Positions 6,358-15,991 of a stretch of 64,000 nt of DNA are shown here, in pieces; the first letter of the stretch is position 1; the number at the start of each line of letters is the position of its first letter. The position numbers and the translations under genes are program-made. Source of the stretch: Bacteroidales bacterium (GTDB lineage: Bacteria > Bacteroidota > Bacteroidia > Bacteroidales > WCHB1-69); the NCBI GenBank assembly GCA_024400875.1, contig JAKSMB010000001.1, positions 1 to 64,000 on the forward strand, read 5' to 3'. A model generated the notes under the pieces. It did not search any database. It saw only the letters and a program-made list of their open reading frames with translations, and was not told the DNA's origin.

Positions 6358-8961
6358 ATGACCTCAACAGAAATTCGTGCTGCTTTTTTGAAATTCTTTG
6401 AATCCAAAGACCATCATATCGTACCATCTGCACCGATGGTAATCAAAAACGACCCGACCTTGATGTTTACCAATGCGGGTATGAATCAATTTAAAGACAT
6501 CTTTTTGGGCAACAACCCGGCGGAATTTCCGCGCGTGGCCGACTCGCAGAAGTGTCTCCGCGTGTCTGGTAAGCACAACGACCTCGAAGAGGTAGGTCGC
6601 GACACTTACCACCACACCATGTTCGAGATGCTCGGCAACTGGTCGTTTGGCGACTACTTCAAAAAAGAGGCCATCGACTACGGTTGGGAGTTCCTCACCG
6701 AAGTAATGAAACTCGACAAAAACCGTCTCTATGCCACCGTTTTCGAGGGCGACGAAAAAGACGGTACTGCCTTCGACCAAGAGGCTTACGACTTCTGGAA
6801 GACCCACCTTCCTGAAGACCGCATCCTCAAAGGCAACAAGAAAGACAACTTCTGGGAAATGGGCGACACCGGTCCGTGTGGTCCATGTTCCGAAATCCAC
6901 ATCGACCTTCGCGACGATGCCGAACGCGCCCAGGTGCCGGGTCGCGACCTCGTGAACAAAGACAACCCCCTGGTCATCGAGATCTGGAATCTCGTGTTCA
7001 TGCAATACAACCGTATCGCCTCCGGCGAACTGAAACCGTTGGCCAACAAGCACGTGGATACCGGCATGGGCTTTGAACGTCTCTGCATGGCTGTTCAGAA
7101 CAAGAAGTCGAACTACGACACCGACGTTTTCCAACCCATCATTCAAAAGATTGCCCAACAGGCACACGTCACCTACGGTGCGAAGAGAGACACCGACGTG
7201 GCATTGCGTGTAGTGGCCGACCATTTGCGTGCGGTCACCTTCGCCATCGCCGACGGTCAACTGCCTTCTAACACGGGTGCGGGCTACGTTATCCGCCGCA
7301 TCTTGCGCCGTGCCATCCGCTACGGCTTCACCTTCCTCGATTTCAAAGAACCGTTCATGTTTGCGCTCGTTGCCGACCTCGTAGCTCAGATGGGACATCA
7401 GTTCCCAGAACTGCAAAAGCAACGCGAACTCAGCAGCCGCATCATCCTCGAAGAAGAACAATCCTTCTTGAAGACCTTGGCTAAGGGTATCGCCCGTTTT
7501 GAAGAGTACGTTTCCAAAAACGGCACCAACGGCGTCGTTGACGGCGACTTCGCCTTTGAGTTGTTCGACACCTACGGCTTCCCTATCGACCTTACCCAAC
7601 TGTTGGCATCCGAAAAGAACCTCAACGTAGATATGGAAGGTTTCCAACGCGGTTTGCAACAACAGAAAGAACGCTCACGCGCTGCTGCTGCCGTTGCTAC
7701 CGACGACTGGCAAGAACTGATTGCGCAGGATACGCCAACAACCTTTGTAGGCTACCGCGACAACCAATGCGAAAGCAAGATCGTGAAGTTCAGAAAGGTA
7801 ACCGCCAAGAATAAGACCTTCTACCAAATCGTGCTCGACCAAACCCCATTCTACGCAGAATCTGGTGGCCAGGTGGGCGACACCGGCGTTTTGGAAAGCG
7901 TTAACGAAACGGTAGAAATCTACAATACCACCAAAGAGAACAACCTCACCATTCATCATACGGCTAAGTTGCCAGAGAATCTCACCGCAACCTTCACCGC
8001 CAAAATCAACGTGGAGAAACGTCAACTTACCGCTAACAACCACTCCGCTACCCACTTGCTCGACTACGCACTGCGCTCCGTATTGGGCACACACGTAGAG
8101 CAAAAGGGTTCCCTGGTTACCGCTGAACGTCTGCGTTTCGACTTCTCCCATTTCTCCAAAGTAACCGACGAAGAAATCGTTAAGGTTGAGAAGATGGTGA
8201 ACGACATGGTACGCAGAAACATCTCCCTGCAGGAGCACGTGGACATGCCTATTGATGAGGCACGTGCCATGGGCGCTATGGCCCTCTTTGGAGAAAAATA
8301 CGGCAACCTTGTTCGCGTCATCCAATTTGGCGACTCCATCGAGTTGTGTGGTGGTACGCACACCTCTGCCACCGGTAACATCGGCCTCTTCAAGATCGTT
8401 TCCGAAGGCGCCATCGCTGCCGGCGTTCGTCGTATTGAAGCCGTTACAGGACCTGCTGCCGAAGAGGTGATGTACGAAAATCAAAACCTGCTGAAACAGG
8501 TAAGAGAAATGCTCAACACCAACAATCCATTGCAAGCCATCCAGAAGTTGAACGACGATAACACTCAATATCGTAAGAAAATGGAAGAAATTGAAAAACA
8601 ACAGATCGTCAATTTCTGCAAGGATATGGAAAACAGCGCTGAAGAGATCAATGGTATGCAAGTAATCACAAAGATCACGGAGATGTCGGGCGATATGTTA
8701 CGCCAAGCTGCCATCAGTTTGCGTACAGCCGAAAACCGCGTTATCGTATTCGGTAGTGTATTCGAAAACAAGCCAAACCTGGTAGTAGCCATCTCCGACG
8801 ACTTGGCCGGCAAGTTCAACGCTCCAGCCTTGGTACGTGCTGCTGGTAAGCACATTCAAGGTGGAGGTGGTGGTCAACCAACCTTGGCAACGGCAGGTGG
8901 CAAAAACACTGCTGGCGTTCCCGACGCCGTAGCCGAAGTGCTGAACACGTTGAAGAACTAA
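6358..8961 (+). CDS. alaS: alanine--tRNA ligase
   Basis: Charges tRNA-Ala and hydrolyses mischarged Ser/Gly-tRNA in the cytoplasm. 867 residues, full length. The N-terminal class II catalytic core begins TSTEIRAAFLKFF and contains GNWSFGDYFKKE and FMQYNR. The editing domain has the zinc-binding HxxxH in NHSATHLL near residue 562 and CGGTH near residue 665. The C-terminal C-Ala domain ends with a glycine-rich GGGGGQPTLA segment. It has its own promoter, and its stop codon overlaps by 3 bases the stop of the convergent TetR gene. No terminator is visible between them. Confidence 0.98.
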   Translation: MTSTEIRAAFLKFFESKDHHIVPSAPMVIKNDPTLMFTNAGMNQFKDIFLGNNPAEFPRVADSQKCLRVSGKHNDLEEVGRDTYHHTMFEMLGNWSFGDYFKKEAIDYGWEFLTEVMKLDKNRLYATVFEGDEKDGTAFDQEAYDFWKTHLPEDRILKGNKKDNFWEMGDTGPCGPCSEIHIDLRDDAERAQVPGRDLVNKDNPLVIEIWNLVFMQYNRIASGELKPLANKHVDTGMGFERLCMAVQNKKSNYDTDVFQPIIQKIAQQAHVTYGAKRDTDVALRVVADHLRAVTFAIADGQLPSNTGAGYVIRRILRRAIRYGFTFLDFKEPFMFALVADLVAQMGHQFPELQKQRELSSRIILEEEQSFLKTLAKGIARFEEYVSKNGTNGVVDGDFAFELFDTYGFPIDLTQLLASEKNLNVDMEGFQRGLQQQKERSRAAAAVATDDWQELIAQDTPTTFVGYRDNQCESKIVKFRKVTAKNKTFYQIVLDQTPFYAESGGQVGDTGVLESVNETVEIYNTTKENNLTIHHTAKLPENLTATFTAKINVEKRQLTANNHSATHLLDYALRSVLGTHVEQKGSLVTAERLRFDFSHFSKVTDEEIVKVEKMVNDMVRRNISLQEHVDMPIDEARAMGAMALFGEKYGNLVRVIQFGDSIELCGGTHTSATGNIGLFKIVSEGAIAAGVRRIEAVTGPAAEEVMYENQNLLKQVREMLNTNNPLQAIQKLNDDNTQYRKKMEEIEKQQIVNFCKDMENSAEEINGMQVITKITEMSGDMLRQAAISLRTAENRVIVFGSVFENKPNLVVAISDDLAGKFNAPALVRAAGKHIQGGGGGQPTLATAGGKNTAGVPDAVAEVLNTLKN

Positions 8962-9533
8962 GATAATAAGAGATCTATATCCATCTCATCCAACAACTCC
9001 AGACCTCGTTCGTTTAACAATGGCAACAGCGTATAACGGACGAGGCCTGTTTGTTTTTGCTCTTGCATAATATATCGTTGTATATTGGAAAAGAAGAAAT
9101 CTATATATACTGAAAGATCAACATCTTCCTGAATGTGATAACATTGTCGGCCCTTATCCACTATAGATTGGAATACATCCTTGAAAGGAGCATAGTCAGA
9201 CGAAAAATGCCCCCTTTCAGCATCATATAAGAAGAAAATGCGACGCTCCCTATAATACTCCTGAAGACACCATATTAAGATAACCAACTGCTCTACCGAA
9301 TGGTTGCAATGCATAAAACGATCCTTAAAAATATCATTCAAACGACGATGCTCATATCCAAGGACCATCTCTATGGATTGTTCCTTACCTTGATAACGGT
9401 TATAGAAAGTCTTACGCTCAATTTTCATCATATGTGCAATATCGCCTACCGTATGATCAAATCCGTATTGCAAATAGAATTCATACAATTCTTTTATTTT
9501 CAGCTCTTTGAGCGTAATTTTAATCTTTTTCAT
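8958..9533 (-). CDS. TetR-like transcriptional regulator
   Basis: 191 residues, the usual size for TetR/AcrR regulators. The helix-turn-helix is near residues 13-60 (ELYEFYLQYGFDHTVGDIAHMMKIERKTFYNRYQ pattern, with KTFYNRY as the recognition helix). The remainder is helical and divergent, consistent with a ligand-binding domain whose ligand cannot be named. It starts 9 bases after the MauE/DoxX-thioredoxin gene and is the last gene of a six-gene operon. It could regulate that operon or act elsewhere; no clear operator palindrome was seen at the operon promoter. The end overlaps the convergent alaS stop. Confidence 0.7.
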   Translation of the reverse strand: MKKIKITLKELKIKELYEFYLQYGFDHTVGDIAHMMKIERKTFYNRYQGKEQSIEMVLGYEHRRLNDIFKDRFMHCNHSVEQLVILIWCLQEYYRERRIFFLYDAERGHFSSDYAPFKDVFQSIVDKGRQCYHIQEDVDLSVYIDFFFSNIQRYIMQEQKQTGLVRYTLLPLLNERGLELLDEMDIDLLLS

Positions 9534-9542
9534 TTTCTATTT

Positions 9543-10463
9543 TTATTTGAAAAAAGAAAGCACCGACTTATCGTCCAGCATTCTGAGATTCAAGACCTTG
9601 ACAACTTTTCCATCCTGTAGAAACAGATATAATGGAAGAGCCCCTTGCGTTATGTTCAATTCCACATACGGATTAATGGAAGAATAGGCATATTCCTCCG
9701 TTCCCGTCGACTCCTTGAAATATTGTACAGAACGATCATTTCCCATAATGAAGAAATGCAAGTTACTAATATCTATGTTATTATTAGAAAAAATATTTTG
9801 AATCTTCATCACACTGGTCTGACAATACTGACATTCTGAAGACAAAAAACCGATGATACGTTTACCTTCATCCAAAGACAAAGGTTGTACCAAAGAATCC
9901 TGCAACAACAAGTCGAACTGTTTTGGATTCCACGACATCTCCTTCTTGTCGATGTTCTTATACACGGCGTCCATTGGGAAAAGTGCAAACGGAACGCCCA
10001 AGGCAGCCACAATCAAGGCAACAGTTACCCATACTTTACCTCTAAAGCGGATCTCTTTTTCCTTGCGTATACACAACAGTAAGGCTATTGTCACCACATT
10101 TTTAACAATAGACCAAGCCGGATTCAGCTGCACAAAGTCGCCCATACAATGACAATTGGCATCATTACGAAACAGGGCTGTATAAACAAGCAAGCCTGTG
10201 AATCCCAACATCATAGCCATCGTACACCACCAGGCTGGTTTGTAAAGAATACGGGCAATCAGCAACGAGCCCAGCAACAATTCTGCTGCGATAACACAAC
10301 GGGCGACGAAAGTGCTGAACGCATAGCCAAACAATTTGAAACTATAGATATAGATTTCAAAATGATCTAAAGACAGCAACTTCAAGACAGCTGTTGAGAT
10401 AAAGAAAGCTCCTATCAGCAATCTAATAATCAACTTGACAATCCGTGAGATCTTTTTTTCCAT
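9543..10463 (-). CDS. MauE/DoxX-type membrane protein fused to a thioredoxin-like domain
   Basis: 306 residues. The first about 165 contain four or five membrane helices of the MauE/DoxX type (LLIGAFFISTAVLKL, FVARCVIAAELLLGSLL, MMLGFTGLLVYTALF), with the cysteine pair NCHCMG at about 104-106 after the third helix. A final membrane span at about 146-163 leads to an extracytoplasmic domain with CQYC at residues 211-214, in the position of a thioredoxin active site preceded by a strand (RIIGFLSSE). Known MauE-type proteins take part in disulfide or electron transfer across the membrane, so a thiol-redox role is likely; the partner is unknown. It lies 17 bases downstream of sufS in the same operon. 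Confidence 0.75.
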   Translation of the reverse strand: MEKKISRIVKLIIRLLIGAFFISTAVLKLLSLDHFEIYIYSFKLFGYAFSTFVARCVIAAELLLGSLLIARILYKPAWWCTMAMMLGFTGLLVYTALFRNDANCHCMGDFVQLNPAWSIVKNVVTIALLLCIRKEKEIRFRGKVWVTVALIVAALGVPFALFPMDAVYKNIDKKEMSWNPKQFDLLLQDSLVQPLSLDEGKRIIGFLSSECQYCQTSVMKIQNIFSNNNIDISNLHFFIMGNDRSVQYFKESTGTEEYAYSSINPYVELNITQGALPLYLFLQDGKVVKVLNLRMLDDKSVLSFFK

Positions 10464-10480
10464 TTTATATAAAATTAGTG

Positions 10481-11683
10481 CTACATCAACATGCCTTTCG
10501 CACGTTCAACAGCCTGGATAAAGGCATCGATTTCTTCCGTGGTATTATAGATAGCGAAAGAGGCGCGAACAGTTCCCGGTATGTGGAAGTGGTCCATAAT
10601 CGGCTGAGTACAATGATGTCCGGTACGAACAGCAACGCCCTGATGATCGAGGAGGACGCCCACATCGTAAGGATGACTATTGCCCACCAGGAAAGAAACG
10701 ACGGCAGCTTTTGCAGGAGCGGTGCCAATAAAACGGATATCTCCGAGTTCTGCTAAACGATTGGTACAATAACGTCTTAGTCCTTCTTCGTACAATGCAA
10801 TGTTTTCAACACCAATACGTTGCATATATTCAACTGCTTTTCTCAAGCCTATCACATCGCCTACGGCCGGTGTGCCAGCCTCAAATTTGAAAGGCAAATC
10901 GTTGTAAGTGGTCTTTTCGAAAGTAACCGTGCTGATCATCTCGCCCCCGCCCTGGTATGGTTTCATCTGGTTGAGCCATTCTTCCTTGCCATACATAATG
11001 CCAATACCCATTGGGGCATACATCTTGTGCCCCGAAAAACAATAGAAATCGCAGTCGAGGGCTTGTACATCCACGCGGGTATGTGCAACGGCCTGCGCAC
11101 CATCCACCATCACTGGCACGTTATGCGAATGGGCAATACGTATGATTTCCTCAATAGGATTGATTGTTCCTAACGTATTGGACACGTGTGTAACAGCCAC
11201 TATCTTTGTACGATCTGTAAGCATCGACTCCAACTGATCCACACACAAGACGCCCTCATCATCAAACGGAATCACCTTCAGCACAGCCCCACGATCCTCG
11301 CATAAAAATTGCCAAGGCACAATGTTGGAATGGTGTTCCATCTCGGAGATAATGATCTCATCGCCTTCCTTAATAAAGGTTCTACCAAACGAATGAGCCA
11401 CCAAGTTGATAGATTCAGTAGCTCCACGTGTAAAGACGACCTCGTAATCGTGCTTTGCGTTAATAAACTGTTGCACCGTTTTACGTGCCAACTCAAACTC
11501 GTTGGTTGCCTGTTGACTCAGACAATGAACCCCGCGATGGATATTGCTGTTGATGGTTTCGTAGTATTCCGACAAAGCATCAATTACCTCTTGTGGCTTT
11601 TGCGTGGTTGCCGCATTGTCAAAATAAATTAAGGGTTTCTTATATACCTTCTGATCTAAGATTCTAAAGTCGTTTCTATTCAT
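10481..11683 (-). CDS. sufS: cysteine desulfurase, SufS type
   Basis: Pyridoxal-phosphate enzyme that removes sulfur from cysteine as an enzyme persulfide for Fe-S cluster building. 400 residues. It begins with the group II pattern PLIYFDNAATTQKP, has the Schiff-base lysine K220 in FSGHKMYAP, and the persulfide cysteine C358 in RTGHHCTQP, all typical of SufS rather than IscS. No sufB, sufC, sufD or sufE lies beside it, and it sits in an operon with tilS, a membrane protein and a redox fusion protein. It overlaps the upstream membrane protein by 8 bases. It may supply sulfur for Fe-S assembly encoded elsewhere; the operon setting is unusual. Confidence 0.92.
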   Translation of the reverse strand: MNRNDFRILDQKVYKKPLIYFDNAATTQKPQEVIDALSEYYETINSNIHRGVHCLSQQATNEFELARKTVQQFINAKHDYEVVFTRGATESINLVAHSFGRTFIKEGDEIIISEMEHHSNIVPWQFLCEDRGAVLKVIPFDDEGVLCVDQLESMLTDRTKIVAVTHVSNTLGTINPIEEIIRIAHSHNVPVMVDGAQAVAHTRVDVQALDCDFYCFSGHKMYAPMGIGIMYGKEEWLNQMKPYQGGGEMISTVTFEKTTYNDLPFKFEAGTPAVGDVIGLRKAVEYMQRIGVENIALYEEGLRRYCTNRLAELGDIRFIGTAPAKAAVVSFLVGNSHPYDVGVLLDHQGVAVRTGHHCTQPIMDHFHIPGTVRASFAIYNTTEEIDAFIQAVERAKGMLM

Positions 11684-12218
11684 TATTTTCTAAGTCAATG
11701 TCATTATTATTGTCCATATCCGTTTGCTTTTCCTTTTGTTCTGAAGCATCATTAAGATGCTGTATGAAACGCAATTGCAAAGCATAAACTATAACAATCA
11801 TTATCGTCCAAATGATTTCATTCCAGCCCATTGCCAGTTTTCCACCTATGATAAGGTTGAGCACACAGAAGCCGTAGATCTGAGATATTGTATAGAGATG
11901 GAAGCCCAGGGGTTTCAACTTCCAAAGCATAATCAAAGCACCGGCAAAGGCCATTGCACTCATCACAAAGAGCAGCAGATATTGCCACGGCGCAATGGAG
12001 AGATACGTTTCAAAGGCCTGCCTGTATTGTTCGTTGTCGAACATCGGCATATTGCTCATCACCTCAACCGACTGGCGAAGCACCTTTGGGAAAAGGCCAT
12101 AGAAAAAATATGTCAACCCGCTCATCGCATTGTTGAGCATCGTGCATATTGCCAAAAACCAAAGCATAAACGTTCGCTTGGGCAATTGCTTACCATCTGG
12201 ATTAAAACCTATGTTCAT
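11676..12218 (-). CDS. four-helix membrane protein of unknown function
   Basis: 180 residues with about four membrane segments (near 15-40, 73-98, 105-125 and 130-150) and a hydrophilic, acidic, Asn/Asp-rich tail (DMDNNNDIDLENNE). There are no catalytic motifs. The ATG overlaps the tilS stop as ATGA, and the end overlaps sufS by 8 bases, so it is translationally coupled to both. This type of short membrane protein beside tilS is seen in Bacteroidales without an assigned role. Confidence 0.65.
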   Translation of the reverse strand: MNIGFNPDGKQLPKRTFMLWFLAICTMLNNAMSGLTYFFYGLFPKVLRQSVEVMSNMPMFDNEQYRQAFETYLSIAPWQYLLLFVMSAMAFAGALIMLWKLKPLGFHLYTISQIYGFCVLNLIIGGKLAMGWNEIIWTIMIVIVYALQLRFIQHLNDASEQKEKQTDMDNNNDIDLENNE

Positions 12219-13519
12219 ATTGTGTAAGTTATTTTGTAATAATCTGTATCTTTGTCTGTTATCTTATAACGATTATCTGATCGATGCCCCACAATCCATA
12301 CAATGTCCTTTCCGATGCAAAATAAAGGAATTTGTTGTTTCGTAAAACAATCTATCTTATGATCGATAAAATAATCGCTCAATTTTTTCTTTCCCTTGCC
12401 ACCTAAAGGATAAAAGAAGTCGCCCTTTTGCCAATACCGTATTGTCACGGGCCAGGTAAGCAATCGCTGTGGCAGATAGAGCACCTTGTTGTCTCTTGCA
12501 AATTGTATTTTGCCATCTGCGTGTACTTCTTCAACACGGAAATAGCGTGTCAGTTCCTCTATAGAAAAGCACTCCACGTTAAGGGCGGCATCTTGGGAAG
12601 GAGATTTGATGATCAGTTCATCGCCGTGCACCAGCAACACAAGATCCTGAGAGAGGAACTGTTTGCCCGATTGTACTTCCCGACATAGTGCATCCGCCAC
12701 GGTTGCGGGGAATCCATAGTCTTTCAATATCTCATATAGGATAATGTTCTTATCCGGGTCATTGCGCAGGGCAGCATAATCCACCACAACAGCGTTGTCC
12801 CTTTGTGTCACGAGCGTGCGCTTTTTGGATGCCATCTGTCGTTGATAGAAAGCATATTGCTGTCGCAGCACCTGACAATCGTGGGTAAGCGTATTGATGA
12901 GATTAGGGTTAAGTTCTGTGAGCACCGGAATGACCGAATGGCGGATTCTGTTGCGTTTTATCGTCTCATCCGAGTTAGTGCTATCGACAGCAAAATCGAT
13001 ATTTTGCATACTGGCGAACGAACGTATCTCCTCGGCGGAAAACACAAGCATAGGTCTGATTATCTTTCCATTGCGTTCGGGTATGGCGCAGAGGCCTTTC
13101 AGACCTGTTCCGCGCGACAGATTCAGCAGCAACGTCTCCGCCGCATCATTGGCGTGGTGCGCCGTAACAATAAAATCAAACGCTTGTCCAAGCTCCTCAA
13201 ACCAATCGTAGCGGAGCTTCCGGGCCATCATTTCCATCGACAGTCCCGATTGTTCTTGCAAGGCAAGTGTATCGAATTCACGAATATGCAAGGGAATATT
13301 TCGTTGAGATGCCCACGTTTGCACCAGCCGCATATCCTCATTCGAAGCCTCACCTCGAAGATGGAAATTACAGTGCGCCATTTCAAAGTCCAACCCTAAA
13401 TGATGACATAGATGTGCCATCACGATGGAGTCGGCGCCCCCGCTCACCGCCAGCAAGTAACGGTGACCTTTCGGCTCCCCCACCAAATGGGTCAATGACT
13501 GAATAAAGCGTGAAATCAT
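12215..13519 (-). CDS. tilS: tRNA(Ile)-lysidine synthetase
   Basis: Converts C34 of the tRNA-Ile CAU anticodon to lysidine using ATP and lysine, which is essential for AUA decoding. 434 residues. The N-type ATP pyrophosphatase P-loop SGGADS is at residues 26-31 and the companion motif HHANDAAET near residue 122. The C-terminal TilS domain includes WQKGDFFYPLG and KKLSDYFIDHK. It shares one base with the upstream lipoprotein stop (TAATG) and overlaps the downstream membrane protein by 4 bases. Confidence 0.95.
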   Translation of the reverse strand: MISRFIQSLTHLVGEPKGHRYLLAVSGGADSIVMAHLCHHLGLDFEMAHCNFHLRGEASNEDMRLVQTWASQRNIPLHIREFDTLALQEQSGLSMEMMARKLRYDWFEELGQAFDFIVTAHHANDAAETLLLNLSRGTGLKGLCAIPERNGKIIRPMLVFSAEEIRSFASMQNIDFAVDSTNSDETIKRNRIRHSVIPVLTELNPNLINTLTHDCQVLRQQYAFYQRQMASKKRTLVTQRDNAVVVDYAALRNDPDKNIILYEILKDYGFPATVADALCREVQSGKQFLSQDLVLLVHGDELIIKSPSQDAALNVECFSIEELTRYFRVEEVHADGKIQFARDNKVLYLPQRLLTWPVTIRYWQKGDFFYPLGGKGKKKLSDYFIDHKIDCFTKQQIPLFCIGKDIVWIVGHRSDNRYKITDKDTDYYKITYTI

Positions 13520-14490
13520 TACAAGGCTTGGCTTTGGCTCGTCAGACTAAAGTAGCGTTTGATTTCCATCTGTAGATATTCCATACTACCGAAGTGGATA
13601 CACTTAGGCTCTCCATCCTTCTTTATCAAAACCATACCGGCAGTATTTGTGCCGATATATGGATTGATATCCACGGTGATGACATTCTGCAAGTTGAAAT
13701 CGCGAACCACAACATTGTCATAGTTCTGATAAACAGACTCATAGTATATGTTATTATCTTCACAGAAAGCCTGCAGATAATCCACACAATCGTCCCAGGA
13801 AGCAGGTTTCTCATTCTTGTTGTAGAAGAAGATGACGGTGCGATGATCTGGGATGGAGTCTACAACCTCCGTATATTCAAAGCGTCCAGATTCATTGATG
13901 CTATATTGGTCCACATAGAGTGAGCTCTTTCTATACTTATCCGGATTGGCGATATAGTCTTGTTTGGTTGCTTTCGTCAGGGACTTGATCCACTCATACT
14001 CCTTCGTGATGATGAAAGAGCCATCTGGTCGGCGGTTCATTTTCCATTTTTCAGTTTCGAGAACATCATTGTTTTGCACCGACACATCGATTGCCACCGG
14101 GATAAGATCGAGGATACGTTGTGTGCCGAAGCCAGATGTTACCACCAGATACATCCATTCGCGGGATTCAGACTGTAGCAGCAGCAGTTCTCGTCCTTGG
14201 GGAAGGCGTTCCAAACAACGCACGCCCCACTTTTCGGGGAAGGGCACGCGTGCGGTAATCTTATGTCCTGCATAATTGTTGCATTTCTCGACAAAAGATT
14301 CCATAAACTCTTCTGACAAAGGATATAATGTTGTATTATCCATAACGTCCACCGACAAGCTGTCGGGCAGGATGGTGACAGGATAATTATAGCTTTCTGT
14401 TTCTTCAACGTCGGCTTTACTTTTTGATTTGCAGTTCGAAAACAGCAAGGCGATGGTTATAAAAACCAGAGCAACAAGTGTTCTGTTCAT
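13519..14490 (-). CDS. lipoprotein of unknown function
   Basis: 323 residues with a type II signal peptide and lipobox LLFSNC, so the mature N-terminus would be a lipidated Cys near residue 20 followed by KSKSK. The body is alpha/beta, with a central segment KWKMNRRPDGSFIITKEYEWIK and a C-terminal YIGTNTAGMVLIKKDG. No known family was recognised. It is first in the operon that includes tilS and sufS, with its own promoter at 14511-14518, and shares one base with the tilS start. Confidence 0.7.
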   Translation of the reverse strand: MNRTLVALVFITIALLFSNCKSKSKADVEETESYNYPVTILPDSLSVDVMDNTTLYPLSEEFMESFVEKCNNYAGHKITARVPFPEKWGVRCLERLPQGRELLLLQSESREWMYLVVTSGFGTQRILDLIPVAIDVSVQNNDVLETEKWKMNRRPDGSFIITKEYEWIKSLTKATKQDYIANPDKYRKSSLYVDQYSINESGRFEYTEVVDSIPDHRTVIFFYNKNEKPASWDDCVDYLQAFCEDNNIYYESVYQNYDNVVVRDFNLQNVITVDINPYIGTNTAGMVLIKKDGEPKCIHFGSMEYLQMEIKRYFSLTSQSQAL

Positions 14491-14510
14491 AGGTTACAGT
14501 TTTATTGCGG

Positions 14511-14518
14511 CAAAAATA
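14511..14518 (-). promoter_or_regulatory. promoter of the lipoprotein-tilS-sufS operon
   Basis: TATTTTTG on the minus strand, 21 bases before the ATG at 14490. It is the only promoter seen for the six genes down to 8958. Confidence 0.65.
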
Positions 14519-14551
14519 CGAAAATAATATGTGTTATATTAAAATAAAGTG

Positions 14552-14559
14552 TACTTTTG
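14552..14559 (+). promoter_or_regulatory. metK promoter -7 element
   Basis: TACTTTTG, divergent from the promoter at 14511-14518. It lies 124 bases before the metK ATG, far more than the 7-60 bases at the other promoters of this window, leaving a long leader. Confidence 0.65.
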
Positions 14560-14569
14560 CCGCACGAAA

Positions 14570-14620
14570 TTCGTGGACAGATTTGTGATGCTTGCAACCA
14601 CGCGAAAAAATGCTAAAATG
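14570..14620 (+). promoter_or_regulatory. SAM-II-like riboswitch candidate in the metK leader
   Basis: The order of elements follows the SAM-II (SAM_alpha) aptamer: stem strand CGTGG at 14572-14576, GATTTG at 14580-14585, CTTGCAA at 14591-14597 directly followed by the closing strand CCACG at 14598-14602, an A-rich linker, then the conserved GCTAAA at 14612-14617. Two extra bases separate the first stem strand from GATTTG compared with the remembered consensus, and the pseudoknot pairs look weak. A second CCACG at 14634-14638 could compete for the same stem strand, giving an alternative fold. The gene downstream makes SAM, which fits feedback control. Confidence 0.5.
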
Positions 14621-14682
14621 TAACCATTTTCTCCCACGTCTTTCTGTATTCAATTAATTATTAACAAATTAAAATGTTAGTT

Positions 14683-15933
14683 ATGAGCTATCTATTCACA
14701 TCTGAATCAGTATCTGAAGGACACCCGGACAAAGTGAGTGATCAAATTTCAGACGCTTTACTGGACGCTTTTCTTACAAACGATCCAGAATCTAAAGTGG
14801 CTTGCGAAACTTTAGTAACCACAGGACAAGTAGTTTGTGCCGGTGAAGTAAAAACCCAATCTTACGTTTCCGTTGACGACGTTGCCCGTAAGGTGATCGA
14901 TGAAATCGGTTACAACAAGAGCGAATATCAATTCGACGCTAGATCTTGCGGTATCTTTTCATCCATCCACGCTCAATCTCCCGACATCAACCAAGGTGTT
15001 GAGCGAACCAATGTTCAAGACCAAGGCGCTGGCGATCAAGGTATGATGTTTGGCTACGCCACCAACGAAACCAAAAGTTATCTTCCTCTGACATTGGAGC
15101 TTGCCCACGAATTAGTATATCAACTCTCCCTCATTCGCAAGGAGGGTAAGGTGATGACCTACCTTCGTCCTGACTCCAAGTCACAGGTAACCGTACGTTA
15201 TTCCGACGACAACATACCTGAAGCCATCGATGCCATCGTTGTCTCCACCCAACACGACGATTTCGACAAGGATGACGACAAGATGTTGGCCAAGATTCGT
15301 GAAGACGTTCGCAATATTCTCATTCCACGCGTTATCAGTCAATATCCAGAACAGATCCAAAAGCTGTTTACAGATTTCGACTACGACAAAAAGTTGTTCG
15401 TAAACCCAACTGGCAAGTTCGTTATCGGTGGTCCTCACGGCGACACTGGTCTTACTGGCCGTAAGATCATCGTCGACACCTATGGTGGTCGTGGCGCACA
15501 CGGTGGTGGTGCATTCTCCGGCAAGGATCCTTCCAAGGTTGACCGTTCTGCTGCCTACGCAACCCGTCACATTGCCAAGAATATGGTTGCAGCAGGCCTT
15601 TGCGACCAGGTATTGGTACAAGTAGCATACGCCATTGGCGTGGCACAACCTGTTGGCTTATATGTAAACACTTATGGTACCGCCAAAGTTGATATGACGG
15701 ATGGACAGATTGCCGACAAGATTGGACAAATCTTCAGTCTGCGTCCTTACGATATCATCGAGCGCCTGCAATTGAAGAACCCGATCTATCAGAAGACCGC
15801 TTCTTACGGTCACTTTGGTCGCGACAGCTATGAAGCAGAAATCGAATGTGCCAATGGCAAACGCACGGTAACCTTCTTCCCTTGGGAAAAGCTGGATTAC
15901 GTGGACAAGATCAAGGAAGACTTCAACTTGTAA
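14683..15933 (+). CDS. metK: S-adenosylmethionine synthase
   Basis: Makes S-adenosylmethionine from methionine and ATP. About 416 residues. Family signatures are the N-terminal [17 protein letters not shown] near residue 117, [13 protein letters not shown] near 250 and the P-loop-like [16 protein letters not shown] near 275. The ATG at 14683 is preferred because the conserved [16 protein letters not shown] follows it; an ATG three codons earlier is also open. It is monocistronic, with the terminator at 15957-15991 just after it, and is probably feedback-controlled through its leader. Confidence 0.97.
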   Translation: MSYLFTSESVSEGHPDKVSDQISDALLDAFLTNDPESKVACETLVTTGQVVCAGEVKTQSYVSVDDVARKVIDEIGYNKSEYQFDARSCGIFSSIHAQSPDINQGVERTNVQDQGAGDQGMMFGYATNETKSYLPLTLELAHELVYQLSLIRKEGKVMTYLRPDSKSQVTVRYSDDNIPEAIDAIVVSTQHDDFDKDDDKMLAKIREDVRNILIPRVISQYPEQIQKLFTDFDYDKKLFVNPTGKFVIGGPHGDTGLTGRKIIVDTYGGRGAHGGGAFSGKDPSKVDRSAAYATRHIAKNMVAAGLCDQVLVQVAYAIGVAQPVGLYVNTYGTAKVDMTDGQIADKIGQIFSLRPYDIIERLQLKNPIYQKTASYGHFGRDSYEAEIECANGKRTVTFFPWEKLDYVDKIKEDFNL

Positions 15934-15956
15934 AAAAATACAACACGTTAATATAC

Positions 15957-15991
15957 AGAGTGATGCATTAATATGTGTCACTCTTTTTTTT
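15957..15991 (+). terminator. metK intrinsic terminator
   Basis: Arms AGAGTGA and TCACTCT followed by eight or more T, 24 bases after the metK stop. Confidence 0.8.

Noticed and set aside
6364..7662. 432-codon open frame antisense to alaS
   Set aside because: alaS is full length with all motifs; the antisense frame is a codon-bias shadow with no recognisable domain and no promoter.
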